This document shows, one piece after another, positions 6,967-13,429 of a DNA stretch of 17,195 nucleotides. The stretch comes from JBGPYM01 sp041493205. GTDB lineage: Bacteria > Bacteroidota > Ignavibacteria > UBA10030 > UBA6906. How positions within the stretch are numbered: position 1 is the stretch's first letter; each line of letters begins with the position of its first letter. The notes beneath the pieces were generated by a model that saw only the letters and a program-made list of their open reading frames with translations, was not told the DNA's origin and searched no databases. Position numbers and translations under genes: made by a program. The stretch lies in assembly GCA_041493205.1 (NCBI GenBank), contig JBGPYM010000034.1:1-17195 (forward strand). The letters are read 5' to 3'.

Positions 6967-6982
6967 ACCCGCTTTCGCGGGT
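6967..6982 (-). other. GNRA-tetraloop hairpin in the response-regulator leader
   Basis: On the minus strand ACCCGC-GAAA-GCGGGT forms a 6-pair stem with a GAAA tetraloop, between the tRNA and the Shine-Dalgarno of the regulator gene. No T-run follows, so it may be an mRNA-stabilising or processing element rather than a terminator. Confidence 0.45.
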
Positions 6983-7026
6983 ATGCAATAACGGTGATCG
7001 GAGGGCCCGCACACGGGACCCGGCAG

Positions 7027-7100
<74 letters not shown>

Positions 7101-7108
7101 TCGCTCCG

Positions 7109-7137
7109 AATATAGAGACTGAAACGCGAAAAAACAA
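7109..7137 (-). promoter_or_regulatory. Sigma-70-type promoter of the tRNA
   Basis: Minus strand TTGTTT, 17-base spacer, TATATT. The predicted start lies only one to three bases before the tRNA 5' end. It may also feed the regulator and ATPase genes downstream, since no clear terminator follows the tRNA. Confidence 0.65.
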
Positions 7138-7141
7138 GGAT

Positions 7142-7169
7142 TTGAAATGCCGCGACTTTTTGCTATACT
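7142..7169 (+). promoter_or_regulatory. Sigma-70-type promoter for the small secreted protein
   Basis: TTGAAA, 16-base spacer, TATACT. It points to a start near 7176 and a leader of about 98 bases. It lies back to back with the tRNA promoter, and its position argues against translation starting at 7142. Confidence 0.7.
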
Positions 7170-7273
7170 TGAATGCCCGTCGGGTGTTCGCTGTCACCAT
7201 GTGTCTGCGACACTCTGTGTATATTCCCCCCTTAAAGCACCAGGTCCGATCTGCAGGAAGGAGCAGCTTCTCC

Positions 7274-7642
7274 ATGAACATGCCACATGCGCGATGGTTT
7301 TCCCTGGTATCACTCCTGACCTTCGCCCTGATTGTCCTCGTCCCGGCAGGCGAAGCGGCGGCCCAGAAACGACCTCCCACCATCCGCGAGTTCCTTTTGC
7401 AGTACAGGGGAAAGGACGTACAGATCGTCGATAAGACCGGCGGCGCCGAGCAATTCGTCGCGGGCGATCCGTCCAAGTCGTACACCCTCACGCTCAACGA
7501 CGTCCAGAACGACTATATCGTCGTCACGCGCAACACCCTCACCGACAAGCGGACATTTGTCTATCCCATCGCCATTATCCGGCGGATTATCTTCCAGTTC
7601 GACGGCAAGCCGTACGACAAGATCCTCCTGGAGATGTACTGA
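7274..7642 (+). CDS. Small exported protein of unknown function, possible Sm/SH3-like barrel
   Basis: 122 residues. A signal peptide is clear: MNMPHARW, a hydrophobic run to about residue 24, then a cleavage region around AGEAAAQ (25-31). The mature part is about 90 residues. It alternates polar and beta-prone stretches: IREFLLQYRGKDVQIVD, YTLTLNDVQNDYIVV and RTFVYPIAIIRRIIF. That order (basic helix, strand, long loop, strands with DYIVV then VYPIAAI-like) recalls LSm/Hfq or SH3-type barrels, which is pattern inference only. The start at 7274 is chosen for the AAGGAG site about 11 bases upstream and the signal peptide. An in-frame ATG at 7142 lies in the promoter. I do not recognise a named family. 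Confidence 0.72.
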   Translation: MNMPHARWFSLVSLLTFALIVLVPAGEAAAQKRPPTIREFLLQYRGKDVQIVDKTGGAEQFVAGDPSKSYTLTLNDVQNDYIVVTRNTLTDKRTFVYPIAIIRRIIFQFDGKPYDKILLEMY

Positions 7643-7649
7643 ACCCCGC

Positions 7650-7678
7650 TTGACATCATTCCCGAAATCCCGTATCTT
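7650..7678 (+). promoter_or_regulatory. Strong sigma-70 promoter for the zinc-ribbon gene and rpsU
   Basis: Perfect -35 TTGACA, 17-base spacer and -10 TATCTT, eight bases past the stop of the secreted protein gene. The leader to the next ATG is about 90 bases. Confidence 0.75.
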
Positions 7679-7775
7679 GTTGTGGGAGTAAAGCTTCGGT
7701 CTGCCTCTGTCCTGTTGTTCCGACCCCCGCTCCTCAGCTGTCTGTTTCGAACTGTCTTGTGCAAGGAGGGTATTC

Positions 7776-8159
7776 ATGGCCAAAGGGAAAAGCATCCTCC
7801 ATCATTGCGCCCATTGCGATCGGACAGGCAAGATGGAGTTGATCGGCCCGGTTGAGACTCAGCCGGATAAGACGTGGTACCGGTGTACGCGCTGCCGGCA
7901 CGCCACGCTGATCGACCTGGCCGCCCTGCGCCAGGAGGCGGAAAATTCTTTGAAGATACCCGAACGGTCCGATTGCCAGGATTACCGGCCGGAGAATTCG
8001 TACACGATCGGCGAGGCAATTTTCCATGCCGAATGGGGCATCGGGAAAGTTGTGTCCAAGGAGCGGACCTCCGGTGGCGACCGTGCCATCGTGGTTTCAT
8101 TTGACAAACAGGGAGAACGCCGGCTGCTGGAAAACGTCGTCGCAGAACCGGAAGGCTGA
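7776..8159 (+). CDS. Zinc-ribbon protein with CarD/UvrD-C-like (Tudor-type) domain
   Basis: 127 residues in two parts. Residues 8-45 form a zinc ribbon with Cys11/Cys14 and Cys37/Cys40. Residues 76-124 (YTIGEAIFHAEWGIGKVVSKE through RAIVVSFDKQGERRLLENVV) match the pattern of the small beta-barrel found in CarD/Mfd RNA-polymerase-interaction domains and the C-terminus of UvrD/PcrA. That domain often contacts RNA polymerase, so a transcription-linked role is plausible but not shown. An AAGGAGGG Shine-Dalgarno supports the ATG at 7776. It shares a promoter with rpsU, 53 bases downstream, and therefore probably a growth-linked expression pattern. Confidence 0.8.
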   Translation: MAKGKSILHHCAHCDRTGKMELIGPVETQPDKTWYRCTRCRHATLIDLAALRQEAENSLKIPERSDCQDYRPENSYTIGEAIFHAEWGIGKVVSKERTSGGDRAIVVSFDKQGERRLLENVVAEPEG

Positions 8160-8212
8160 GACACACCGGCACACCATGTATCCGCTGTACACGCTGAAGG
8201 AGGTGATTTCGT

Positions 8213-8407
8213 TTGGTCGGCATCATCGTTGCAGACAATGAACCCATCGACCGCGCCATCAAGCGCTTCAAAAAGAAGTACGAGCGCTCCGGAGTGCTGA
8301 AGGAGTTCAAGAAGCGCGCTTATTTCACGAAACCCTCCGTGAAGAGAAGGATGAAGAGAGTCAAGGCCATCCGGCGGGCGCAACGCACGCTCGCGGAACA
8401 GGGCTGA
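8213..8407 (+). CDS. rpsU: 30S ribosomal protein S21 (bS21)
   Basis: 64 residues, basic, with the bS21 pattern VADNEPIDRAIKRFKKKYERSGVLKEFKKR. bS21 sits near the anti-Shine-Dalgarno end of 16S rRNA and assists initiation. The start is TTG at 8213, preceded six bases earlier by a full-length AAGGAGGTGA site. No in-frame ATG exists before the conserved N-terminus. The very strong site may compensate for the weak start codon or serve autoregulation by free S21, as proposed for Bacteroidota. It is the last gene of its unit and is followed by a strong terminator. Confidence 0.95.
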   Translation: MVGIIVADNEPIDRAIKRFKKKYERSGVLKEFKKRAYFTKPSVKRRMKRVKAIRRAQRTLAEQG

Positions 8408-8413
8408 GACAAG

Positions 8414-8444
8414 AGCCACGGGCGGGACGTCCGTGCCACTACAG
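8414..8444 (+). repeat. Hairpin repeat, copy 1 (divergent)
   Basis: AGCCACGGGCGGGACGTCCG then TGCCACTACAG. It has the same frame of conserved bases as the two copies after the terminator, and the hairpin is kept (CACGG...CCGTG) although the stem bases differ, so the structure seems selected. It begins 6 bases after the rpsU stop. Confidence 0.6.
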
Positions 8445-8477
8445 AGGTTTCGTCCCGAAAACAACCACTGTTCGCCG

Positions 8478-8505
8478 CCCCGCCTTACATGGCGGGGTTT
8501 TTTTT
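8478..8505 (+). terminator. Intrinsic terminator of rpsU
   Basis: CCCCGCC-TTACAT-GGCGGGG followed by eight T residues. A textbook rho-independent terminator 70 bases after the rpsU stop. Confidence 0.95.
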
Positions 8506-8511
8506 AGCAAC

Positions 8512-8543
8512 AGCCCCGGCAGGGACGCCGGTGCTACTACAAG
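8512..8543 (+). repeat. Hairpin repeat, copy 2
   Basis: AGCCCCGGCAGGGACGCCGG followed by TGCTACTACAAG. It shares the block GGGACGCCGGTGCTACTACAA with copy 3, from which it is 39 bases offset. Stem CCGGC/GCCGG. Confidence 0.75.
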
Positions 8544-8550
8544 CGTTAAG

Positions 8551-8582
8551 AGCCACCGGCGGGGACGCCGGTGCTACTACAA
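8551..8582 (+). repeat. Hairpin repeat, copy 3
   Basis: Contains a perfect 8-pair hairpin, CACCGGCG-GGGA-CGCCGGTG (8554-8573), followed by CTACTACAA. It lies at the 3' end of the convergent TPR gene and may act as its transcription stop or an mRNA 3' stabiliser. It looks like a REP-type dispersed palindrome. Confidence 0.75.
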
Positions 8583-8584
8583 CC

Positions 8585-10459
8585 TTACCACTCCACGCCC
8601 ATCCCGAGCAGCGCCCGGCGCGCTTCCAGGTGCCCGAGCCGTGCGGCCGTCCGCAGCGCAGACACTCCCCCCTCCCTGTCGTTCAGGTGCCGCCCGAGCA
8701 CAACGCCCAGGAGATACCAGCCATCGCGGTAGGTGGGATTGAGCTGCAGCGTGCGGCGCAACGCCGCCGCAGATTCCTCGTACTTCCCGTCCGTCATCAA
8801 CGCATAGCCGAGATCGTACATGGAAACGTAGTCGTCAGGTTTCAGGGCCAGCGCACGCCGGTAGAGGGTGATGGCCTCCGGGACCCGTATCTCGACGATG
8901 CGGAGGTTCCCCAGGTTTGTATAGACAAAATGGCTCTCCGGCGTGAGCGTCACCGCGCGCGACAGGGCCCATTCCGCGTTGACCGTGTCCCCCGTAAGAA
9001 TGAGGAGGCCCCCGAGGTTGCAGAGTCCTTCGGGATAGTCCGGATAGAATTCGAGCGCACTGTAAAAGTGCGCGAGCGCCCCGGGATAGTCACCCGTTTC
9101 TTCCAGGGCGAACCCCATCTGCGAGTGTGCGAGCGGGCTCCGGGGGCTCACCCGCAACGTGCTGGTCCAGACCGCTTCGGCGTTCCGCCAGATCCCCAGC
9201 GACCGTGCCGTGACTGCGGCAAGCGAAAAGAGCACGGCCGCAGTCAGGACGAGGGTCACGGGACGGACCACCGGGCGATCCGACTTGCTCCAGCACGCGA
9301 CGAAGATCCATCCGGCAAGGAGCGCGAAGCCGAGCGTGGCGGCGTAGGCATACCGGTTGGCCAGCAGCTGAATCGAAGCGGGAACGATGCCGGACATCGG
9401 CGCGATCATCATGAGATAACTCCCCCATGCGAGGGGGAGAGCGAAACGCCCGCGCCTGTACAGAATCACCGCTGCCGCCGTCAGTACGACCGGAATCGCA
9501 CCCAGCACTGCGATGCTGCGCCACGAGGGTTGATCGTAAATCGCCACCAGGTCAAACGGCCAGAAGGTCTTGAACGTGTAGAACCCGAAATTGTACAACA
9601 CCATCAGGGGGCGGAACTCATGAATCTGCGCCCGGACCGCCTGATTCGGCACCTCCATTTCCGAGGCCTTGTACGCAACGATCGCGCCGGCAAGCGCCAG
9701 GAGGAGGAAGGGCGCTTTTTCCTTTATCAGCCGCCAGAGGCGCCCGGGTTCGCGCGGCAGCCCCCCCTCCACCATGAAATCAACAAGGAAGAGGACTCCC
9801 GGGAGGACCATCACTGATCCCTTTGAAAGCAGCGCGAGCAGGAAGAGCGCAAGCGAAAGGAGATACCACCTGCGCGCGCGGGGGTCACCACGGAGAACCG
9901 CAAACTGCAGGTAGGCGAGGAGCGAGGGGAGAGCGAAAAATCCGCTCAGCAGATCCTTCCGGCTCGAGGCACAGGCAACCGATTCGACGCGGAGCGGGTG
10001 CCACGCAAAACAGAGGGCGGCAACGGCTGCACCGCACAGTATCAGGCCGCCCGCCGGAGCATACCCCCCCTCCCCTCCCGCTGCGCGGTGCCGGCCGACG
10101 GTACGAAAGAGCCCCATCGCCAGGAGGAACACCCACACCGCGTTCGCGGCATGGATCAGGATGTTGACCAGGTGATGGCCGCGCGGGTCGAGCCCGAAGA
10201 GGCGGTAGTCGATCGCGTGGGACAGGAGGGTGAGCGGTGTGTACGATTTGAAGTAAAACCGGGAAAACATCGCGCCCACCGTGGGGAGTGCGAGGGGCGC
10301 GATGAAGGGATTCTCGGCGATGTAGAAATTATCGTCCCAGCCGATGAAGTCGGCTTTCAGGCCCGGACTGAAGACGACAAAGGTCCCCGCGGCGACCAGA
10401 AGGGCCGCAAGTGCCGTGATCGCGACGGAGGGGCTTCGGATGCTGCCGGGAGTTCCCAT
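8585..10459 (-). CDS. Polytopic membrane protein with PMT/TMTC-like N-terminus and C-terminal TPR repeats
   Basis: About 624 residues. The first part has many membrane helices and the signature of the bacterial TPR/PMT-like family: FIGWDDNFYIAENPFI early on, then SYTPLTLLSHAIDYRLFGL, GHHLVNILIHAANA, HPLRVESVACASSRKDLLSG and LLANRYAYAATLG. This resembles the glycosyltransferase-C fold of eukaryotic TMTC proteins, which mannosylate proteins using lipid-linked sugar. Acidic WDD residues near 42-45 fit a catalytic pair. About 150 C-terminal residues form TPR repeats (AHSQMGFALEETGDYPGALA, then three or four similar units). The start at 10459 is chosen because a promoter lies between it and a more upstream TTG (10537). 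No Shine-Dalgarno is evident. The gene is convergent with rpsU. Substrate unknown. Confidence 0.82.
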   Translation of the reverse strand: MGTPGSIRSPSVAITALAALLVAAGTFVVFSPGLKADFIGWDDNFYIAENPFIAPLALPTVGAMFSRFYFKSYTPLTLLSHAIDYRLFGLDPRGHHLVNILIHAANAVWVFLLAMGLFRTVGRHRAAGGEGGYAPAGGLILCGAAVAALCFAWHPLRVESVACASSRKDLLSGFFALPSLLAYLQFAVLRGDPRARRWYLLSLALFLLALLSKGSVMVLPGVLFLVDFMVEGGLPREPGRLWRLIKEKAPFLLLALAGAIVAYKASEMEVPNQAVRAQIHEFRPLMVLYNFGFYTFKTFWPFDLVAIYDQPSWRSIAVLGAIPVVLTAAAVILYRRGRFALPLAWGSYLMMIAPMSGIVPASIQLLANRYAYAATLGFALLAGWIFVACWSKSDRPVVRPVTLVLTAAVLFSLAAVTARSLGIWRNAEAVWTSTLRVSPRSPLAHSQMGFALEETGDYPGALAHFYSALEFYPDYPEGLCNLGGLLILTGDTVNAEWALSRAVTLTPESHFVYTNLGNLRIVEIRVPEAITLYRRALALKPDDYVSMYDLGYALMTDGKYEESAAALRRTLQLNPTYRDGWYLLGVVLGRHLNDREGGVSALRTAARLGHLEARRALLGMGVEW

Positions 10460-10508
10460 GGTCACTGTGCTGCGGCGCGGTGCAGGAGAGGAACGGATAA
10501 GCGTCGAA

Positions 10509-10537
10509 AATATAACACGGAGACACGCCCCACCCAA
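10509..10537 (-). promoter_or_regulatory. Promoter of the TPR membrane protein gene
   Basis: Minus strand TTGGGT, 17-base spacer, TATATT. The predicted start is near 10502, leaving a leader of about 43 bases to the ATG at 10459. The -35 is weak apart from TTG. Confidence 0.5.
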
Positions 10538-10600
10538 CTATCCCACCCCAGCCAGGAGGAGCGCGTCTCCGGCACTGATGCGCTGAACAACGAAGCCGTG

Positions 10601-10798
10601 TTACTGGCCTTCCGGCTCGGTCTTCGCCTGCGCCTTGATCTCCTGCACTTCCTTCCTGATCTCCTGCGCTTTCTTTTTCAGCTCATTCATGTTCTTACGG
10701 ACACGCGTGCCCGCAGACTTGTTTCCTTTCTCATAGAACTTCACAAAATCCTTCTCGAACGAAGCGACGAGGTCTTTCAGTTCTTGAAGTCTGCTCAT
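10601..10798 (-). CDS. Histone H1-like (Hc1-type) DNA-binding protein
   Basis: 65 residues, Lys/Arg- and Glu-rich, helical, with the small bacterial Hc1-like pattern MSRLQELKDLVASFEKDF then KFYEKGNKSAGTRVRKNMNE. Such proteins bind DNA non-specifically and help condense the nucleoid. They are common in Bacteroidota and Chlamydiae, and the gene is consistent with an FCB/PVC-type host. A strong AAGGAGGAG site precedes the ATG. It starts 15 bases after the stop of the deoxyhypusine-synthase-like gene, so the two form one unit. It has no long Lys/Ala tail of the eukaryotic H1 type. Confidence 0.88.
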   Translation of the reverse strand: MSRLQELKDLVASFEKDFVKFYEKGNKSAGTRVRKNMNELKKKAQEIRKEVQEIKAQAKTEPEGQ

Positions 10799-10813
10799 CG
10801 ATTCTCCTCCTTC

Positions 10814-11917
10814 TTATATTGAATGATGTTTTGCCAAATACTTTCTGCGGAGCGTTGCCAGCATCTCGTCGCGGCGGTCATACAACCGCTTGAGCTTCCT
10901 CGGCGCACGTTTTGCGAGCGCGTAGGATGTCATGATCGGCATCGCGATCGTGGAATCCAGGTATGCCACTACCGTGTCCGGGAGCCTGTCAGGATCCAAC
11001 TTCCCCCAGCTGACCGCTTCCGAGGGCGTTGCGCCGGAAAGCCCGCCGGTGTCGGGACGGGCATCGGTGACCTGCAGGAAGAAGTCGTGCCCCTTCTCCT
11101 TGATCTTCAGGACCTCCTGTATCTGGGGTTCCGTCTGCAGCACGAAATTCTTCGGCGACCCGCCCCCGAATATCAATACGCCGCTCTTCCCCCCTTTCTG
11201 TTTTGCCTCCAGAACAATCGCCGCTGTCTCGTTGACGTCGAGCAGCACATCGATCCGGGTTTTGTATCCGGAGAGCTCGATCTCCGCGATGTTCATGCCG
11301 ATGGAGCTGTCGCCGGGCGACGATGTGTACACCGGTACGCCGCACCGGTACGCCGCGGCAAGGACACTTGTGGTCTTCAGCTTCAGGACCTTTTCCCGTT
11401 CCGCGATGTACCTGCCGAGCCGGTAATGGAGTTCCGCGGTGCCGAGCTCCTTCTGAAATTCCTCCTTCCGGATTACGGTCCTGAAAAACTCGTCGGTATC
11501 GAGCAGGACATCGTAATCGAAGAGGATATCGTAGATCCGTATCACCCCTTCTTTACGGAGCAGGCGGTCGTCAATGAACGGGCTCCCCCGGTGCAGTGTC
11601 TTGCCAATCGCGAAATGCGTATCATGGTAGAGATTGGCGCCCGTGCTCACAATCCAGTCGACAAACCCGTTCTCCATCAGCGGAACGATGCAGGAACCCC
11701 CCAAACCGGCAGGCGTGAGGGCACCGGTGAGGCTCATGCCGATTGTGACGTCTGCATCGAGCATTTTGCCGGTGAAAAGCTGGCATGCTTCGCGCAACCG
11801 GCCCGCGTTGTACGCCTGGAAATACGAATCCACGAGCGCTTCCACCGTGACGTTCTTCGGGATGGGCGCCGTGACTATTGGTCGTCCCCTGAGATACTTG
11901 CTCTTGCGGAACTTCAT
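10814..11917 (-). CDS. Deoxyhypusine synthase-like protein
   Basis: 367 residues, the normal length for the family. NAD-dependent deoxyhypusine synthases transfer the aminobutyl group of spermidine to a lysine of eIF5A. Bacteria lack eIF5A, and some bacterial homologues instead transfer it to small amines such as putrescine, giving homospermidine. Visible family blocks are SLTGALTPAGLGG (62-74), FVDWIVSTGANLYHD (85-99), SSPGDSSIGMNI (199-210), FGGGSPKNF (250-258) and EAVSWGKL (300-307). Lys306 aligns with the catalytic lysine of the human enzyme (SWGKI), while the human His288 position reads Asn here (PKNF). The start lacks a good Shine-Dalgarno but matches the family. It is the first gene of a unit with the histone-like gene. 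Confidence 0.9.
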   Translation of the reverse strand: MKFRKSKYLRGRPIVTAPIPKNVTVEALVDSYFQAYNAGRLREACQLFTGKMLDADVTIGMSLTGALTPAGLGGSCIVPLMENGFVDWIVSTGANLYHDTHFAIGKTLHRGSPFIDDRLLRKEGVIRIYDILFDYDVLLDTDEFFRTVIRKEEFQKELGTAELHYRLGRYIAEREKVLKLKTTSVLAAAYRCGVPVYTSSPGDSSIGMNIAEIELSGYKTRIDVLLDVNETAAIVLEAKQKGGKSGVLIFGGGSPKNFVLQTEPQIQEVLKIKEKGHDFFLQVTDARPDTGGLSGATPSEAVSWGKLDPDRLPDTVVAYLDSTIAMPIMTSYALAKRAPRKLKRLYDRRDEMLATLRRKYLAKHHSI

Positions 11918-11939
11918 TCAGTCTGAATATTAAGAGAAA

Positions 11940-11955
11940 CCCATAACTGTATGGG
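11940..11955. promoter_or_regulatory. Palindrome between divergent genes
   Basis: CCCATA-ACTG-TATGGG, centred between the deoxyhypusine-synthase-like gene and the outer-membrane gene and overlapping the ATG of the latter. A possible operator or mRNA hairpin. No clear promoter was found beside it. Confidence 0.3.
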
Positions 11956-12898
11956 CGTCACGAACGCTAAATCCGGCAAAAAAAGCAAGCGAATTCTGTT
12001 CATTTTACAAGATCGCGAAAATACGGCCAAACTGGATGGAATTCGTAGGAAAAAATGGACGGGAAATCGCCTGCTTGCCTTCCTCCTGGTCGTGGCAGCT
12101 TTTTTTTGCAGATCGCATGCACAACAGTTGAATTCACCCGACAGCAGCAAAGGCCGATTCGAGCGCGCGATTGAGGATAACTCCTTCTTCATTGAGGAGG
12201 CATACAATCAGGAGGAAGGCGTTGTTCAGCATATCTCGAATTGCTCGTTCTTTTCAGCCCCTTCACGGACAGTTGAGTTCACATTTACGCAGGAATGGCC
12301 GATATCGGGACAGACGCATCAATTCAGCTATACACTCCCCTACCTTGGTGTAAACGGAGCAGGCGGGTTCGGCGACATCCTCCTGAATTACAGGTATCAA
12401 CTCTTTGACAGCGATAATTGGGCTGCAATTGCACCGCGTCTTTCGGTCATCCTCAGGACCGGAACAGGTCCGGCTGCGTCCGGATCGAAGACTGCTGGAT
12501 GGCAGTTCGATATTCCCATCAGCAAGCGGATTTCGAATCGATTTGCGGTACACCTGAACGCAGGAGTGACGTTGGAGCCCGGATTCGACGAGATACGTGC
12601 GGGGGGAGCCAACGTGAAGCGAACGCTGGCTACTTATAACGTTGGGGGGAGCATTATATGGCTGGCAACTCAGGACTTCAACATTCTTGCTGAGACCCTC
12701 CTCCTGTCAGCCGGTGAAATCGGGGAAAGCGGTGAATATGCGCGATCTACAGAAGCGATTATAAGTCCCGGTGTACGATATGCGATAAATGCGGGATCCC
12801 TGCAAATCGTTCCAGGATTAGCTGTTCCAGTCAAGCTTGCCGGTGGTGGCAACACCTCCGGCGCCTTCCTGTATCTCTCCTTTGAGCATCCCTTTTAA
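11951..12898 (+). CDS. Outer-membrane beta-barrel protein, MetA-type transporter-like
   Basis: 315 residues. After an unusual basic N-terminus of about 37 residues comes a signal-peptide core (RLLAFLLVVAAFFCRSHAQ, about 41-59). The rest alternates amphipathic strands and ends in Phe (LYLSFEHPF), as barrels do. The order GAGGFGDILLNYRYQLF, IAPRLSVILRTG, WQFDIPISKRISNRF and HLNAGVTLEPG resembles the phenol-degradation MetA-like transporter family of uncharacterised outer-membrane proteins. An in-frame stop at 11924 and the lack of other start codons force the ATG at 11951, although no Shine-Dalgarno is visible. Base use looks more A+T-rich than in the genes around it. Substrate unknown. It is not obviously part of the iron operon downstream. 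Confidence 0.72.
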   Translation: MGVTNAKSGKKSKRILFILQDRENTAKLDGIRRKKWTGNRLLAFLLVVAAFFCRSHAQQLNSPDSSKGRFERAIEDNSFFIEEAYNQEEGVVQHISNCSFFSAPSRTVEFTFTQEWPISGQTHQFSYTLPYLGVNGAGGFGDILLNYRYQLFDSDNWAAIAPRLSVILRTGTGPAASGSKTAGWQFDIPISKRISNRFAVHLNAGVTLEPGFDEIRAGGANVKRTLATYNVGGSIIWLATQDFNILAETLLLSAGEIGESGEYARSTEAIISPGVRYAINAGSLQIVPGLAVPVKLAGGGNTSGAFLYLSFEHPF

Positions 12899-12916
12899 AG
12901 ACCCGGCACATTTCAC

Positions 12917-12945
12917 TTGACTCAGACCGCGATTGTCCTTATTTT
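12917..12945 (+). promoter_or_regulatory. Promoter of the fur-feoAB operon
   Basis: TTGACT, 17-base spacer, TATTTT. The expected start is near 12952, inside the palindrome that follows. Confidence 0.6.
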
Positions 12946-12967
12946 TATTTAGACCAATTCTAAATAA
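12945..12967. promoter_or_regulatory. Putative Fur-family operator
   Basis: Perfect 9-base inverted repeat TTATTTAGA-N5-TCTAAATAA, AT-rich like Fur/PerR boxes, overlapping the predicted transcription start and 11 bases before the fur ATG. It is placed to let the regulator repress its own operon. Confidence 0.7.
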
Positions 12968-12978
12968 GGGCATACCCG

Positions 12979-13422
12979 ATGGATGTCGAGTCCGCACACG
13001 ATGTTCTGACGAAGTTCCTGAAAGCGAAGGGGAAGCTTCGTGCCACGCCCGAACGGTTTGCAGTGCTTGACGCCGTCCTCCAGAGCCAGGGCCACTTCGA
13101 CGCCGACAACCTGTACTACAGGATGATCACAAAGGGGATCAAGGTTTCGAAGGCGACGGTCTACAACACGCTCGATCTCCTGCAGGACTGCGGGCTGGTA
13201 TCGAAATACCGGTTCGCGGAAAACACGTCCCGCTACGAAAAGGCGTTCGGCCGTCCCCACCATCACCACATGATCTGCCTCGAGTGCGGAGACATTATCG
13301 AGTTCATCAACGAGCGGCTGGAGAAGATCCAGGACGAGGTGTGCGACGACAAGCATTTCGTCCCGCAGAGCTCAACGCTTCAGATTTTCGGAACATGTTC
13401 CGCATGCAGAAAGAAGGCATAA
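12979..13422 (+). CDS. fur: Fur-family metal-responsive repressor
   Basis: 147 residues. An N-terminal winged helix (about 10-85; recognition helix near KVSKATVYNTLDLL, 55-68) is followed by a dimerisation domain. Metal-site residues are visible: HHHH at 94-97, Cys100/Cys103 and Cys140/Cys143, the two CxxC pairs of the structural zinc site. Fur represses iron-uptake genes when bound to Fe(II). The adjacent feo genes favour Fur over PerR or Zur, but specificity cannot be settled from sequence. The stop is 8 bases from feoA, so it is co-transcribed with the transporter it probably controls, downstream of its own operator. Confidence 0.93.
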   Translation: MDVESAHDVLTKFLKAKGKLRATPERFAVLDAVLQSQGHFDADNLYYRMITKGIKVSKATVYNTLDLLQDCGLVSKYRFAENTSRYEKAFGRPHHHHMICLECGDIIEFINERLEKIQDEVCDDKHFVPQSSTLQIFGTCSACRKKA

Positions 13423-13429
13423 CCCGGCA

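Noticed and set aside
6940..7014. Longer N-terminus for the response regulator
   Set aside because: The added 25 residues lie upstream of a good Shine-Dalgarno and do not resemble a receiver domain.
7142..7273. Upstream start for the small secreted protein
   Set aside because: The region contains the promoter, and starting there would bury the signal peptide.
10460..10537. TTG start for the TPR membrane protein
   Set aside because: The TTG coincides with the -35 box of a likely promoter, so it would lie upstream of the transcript.
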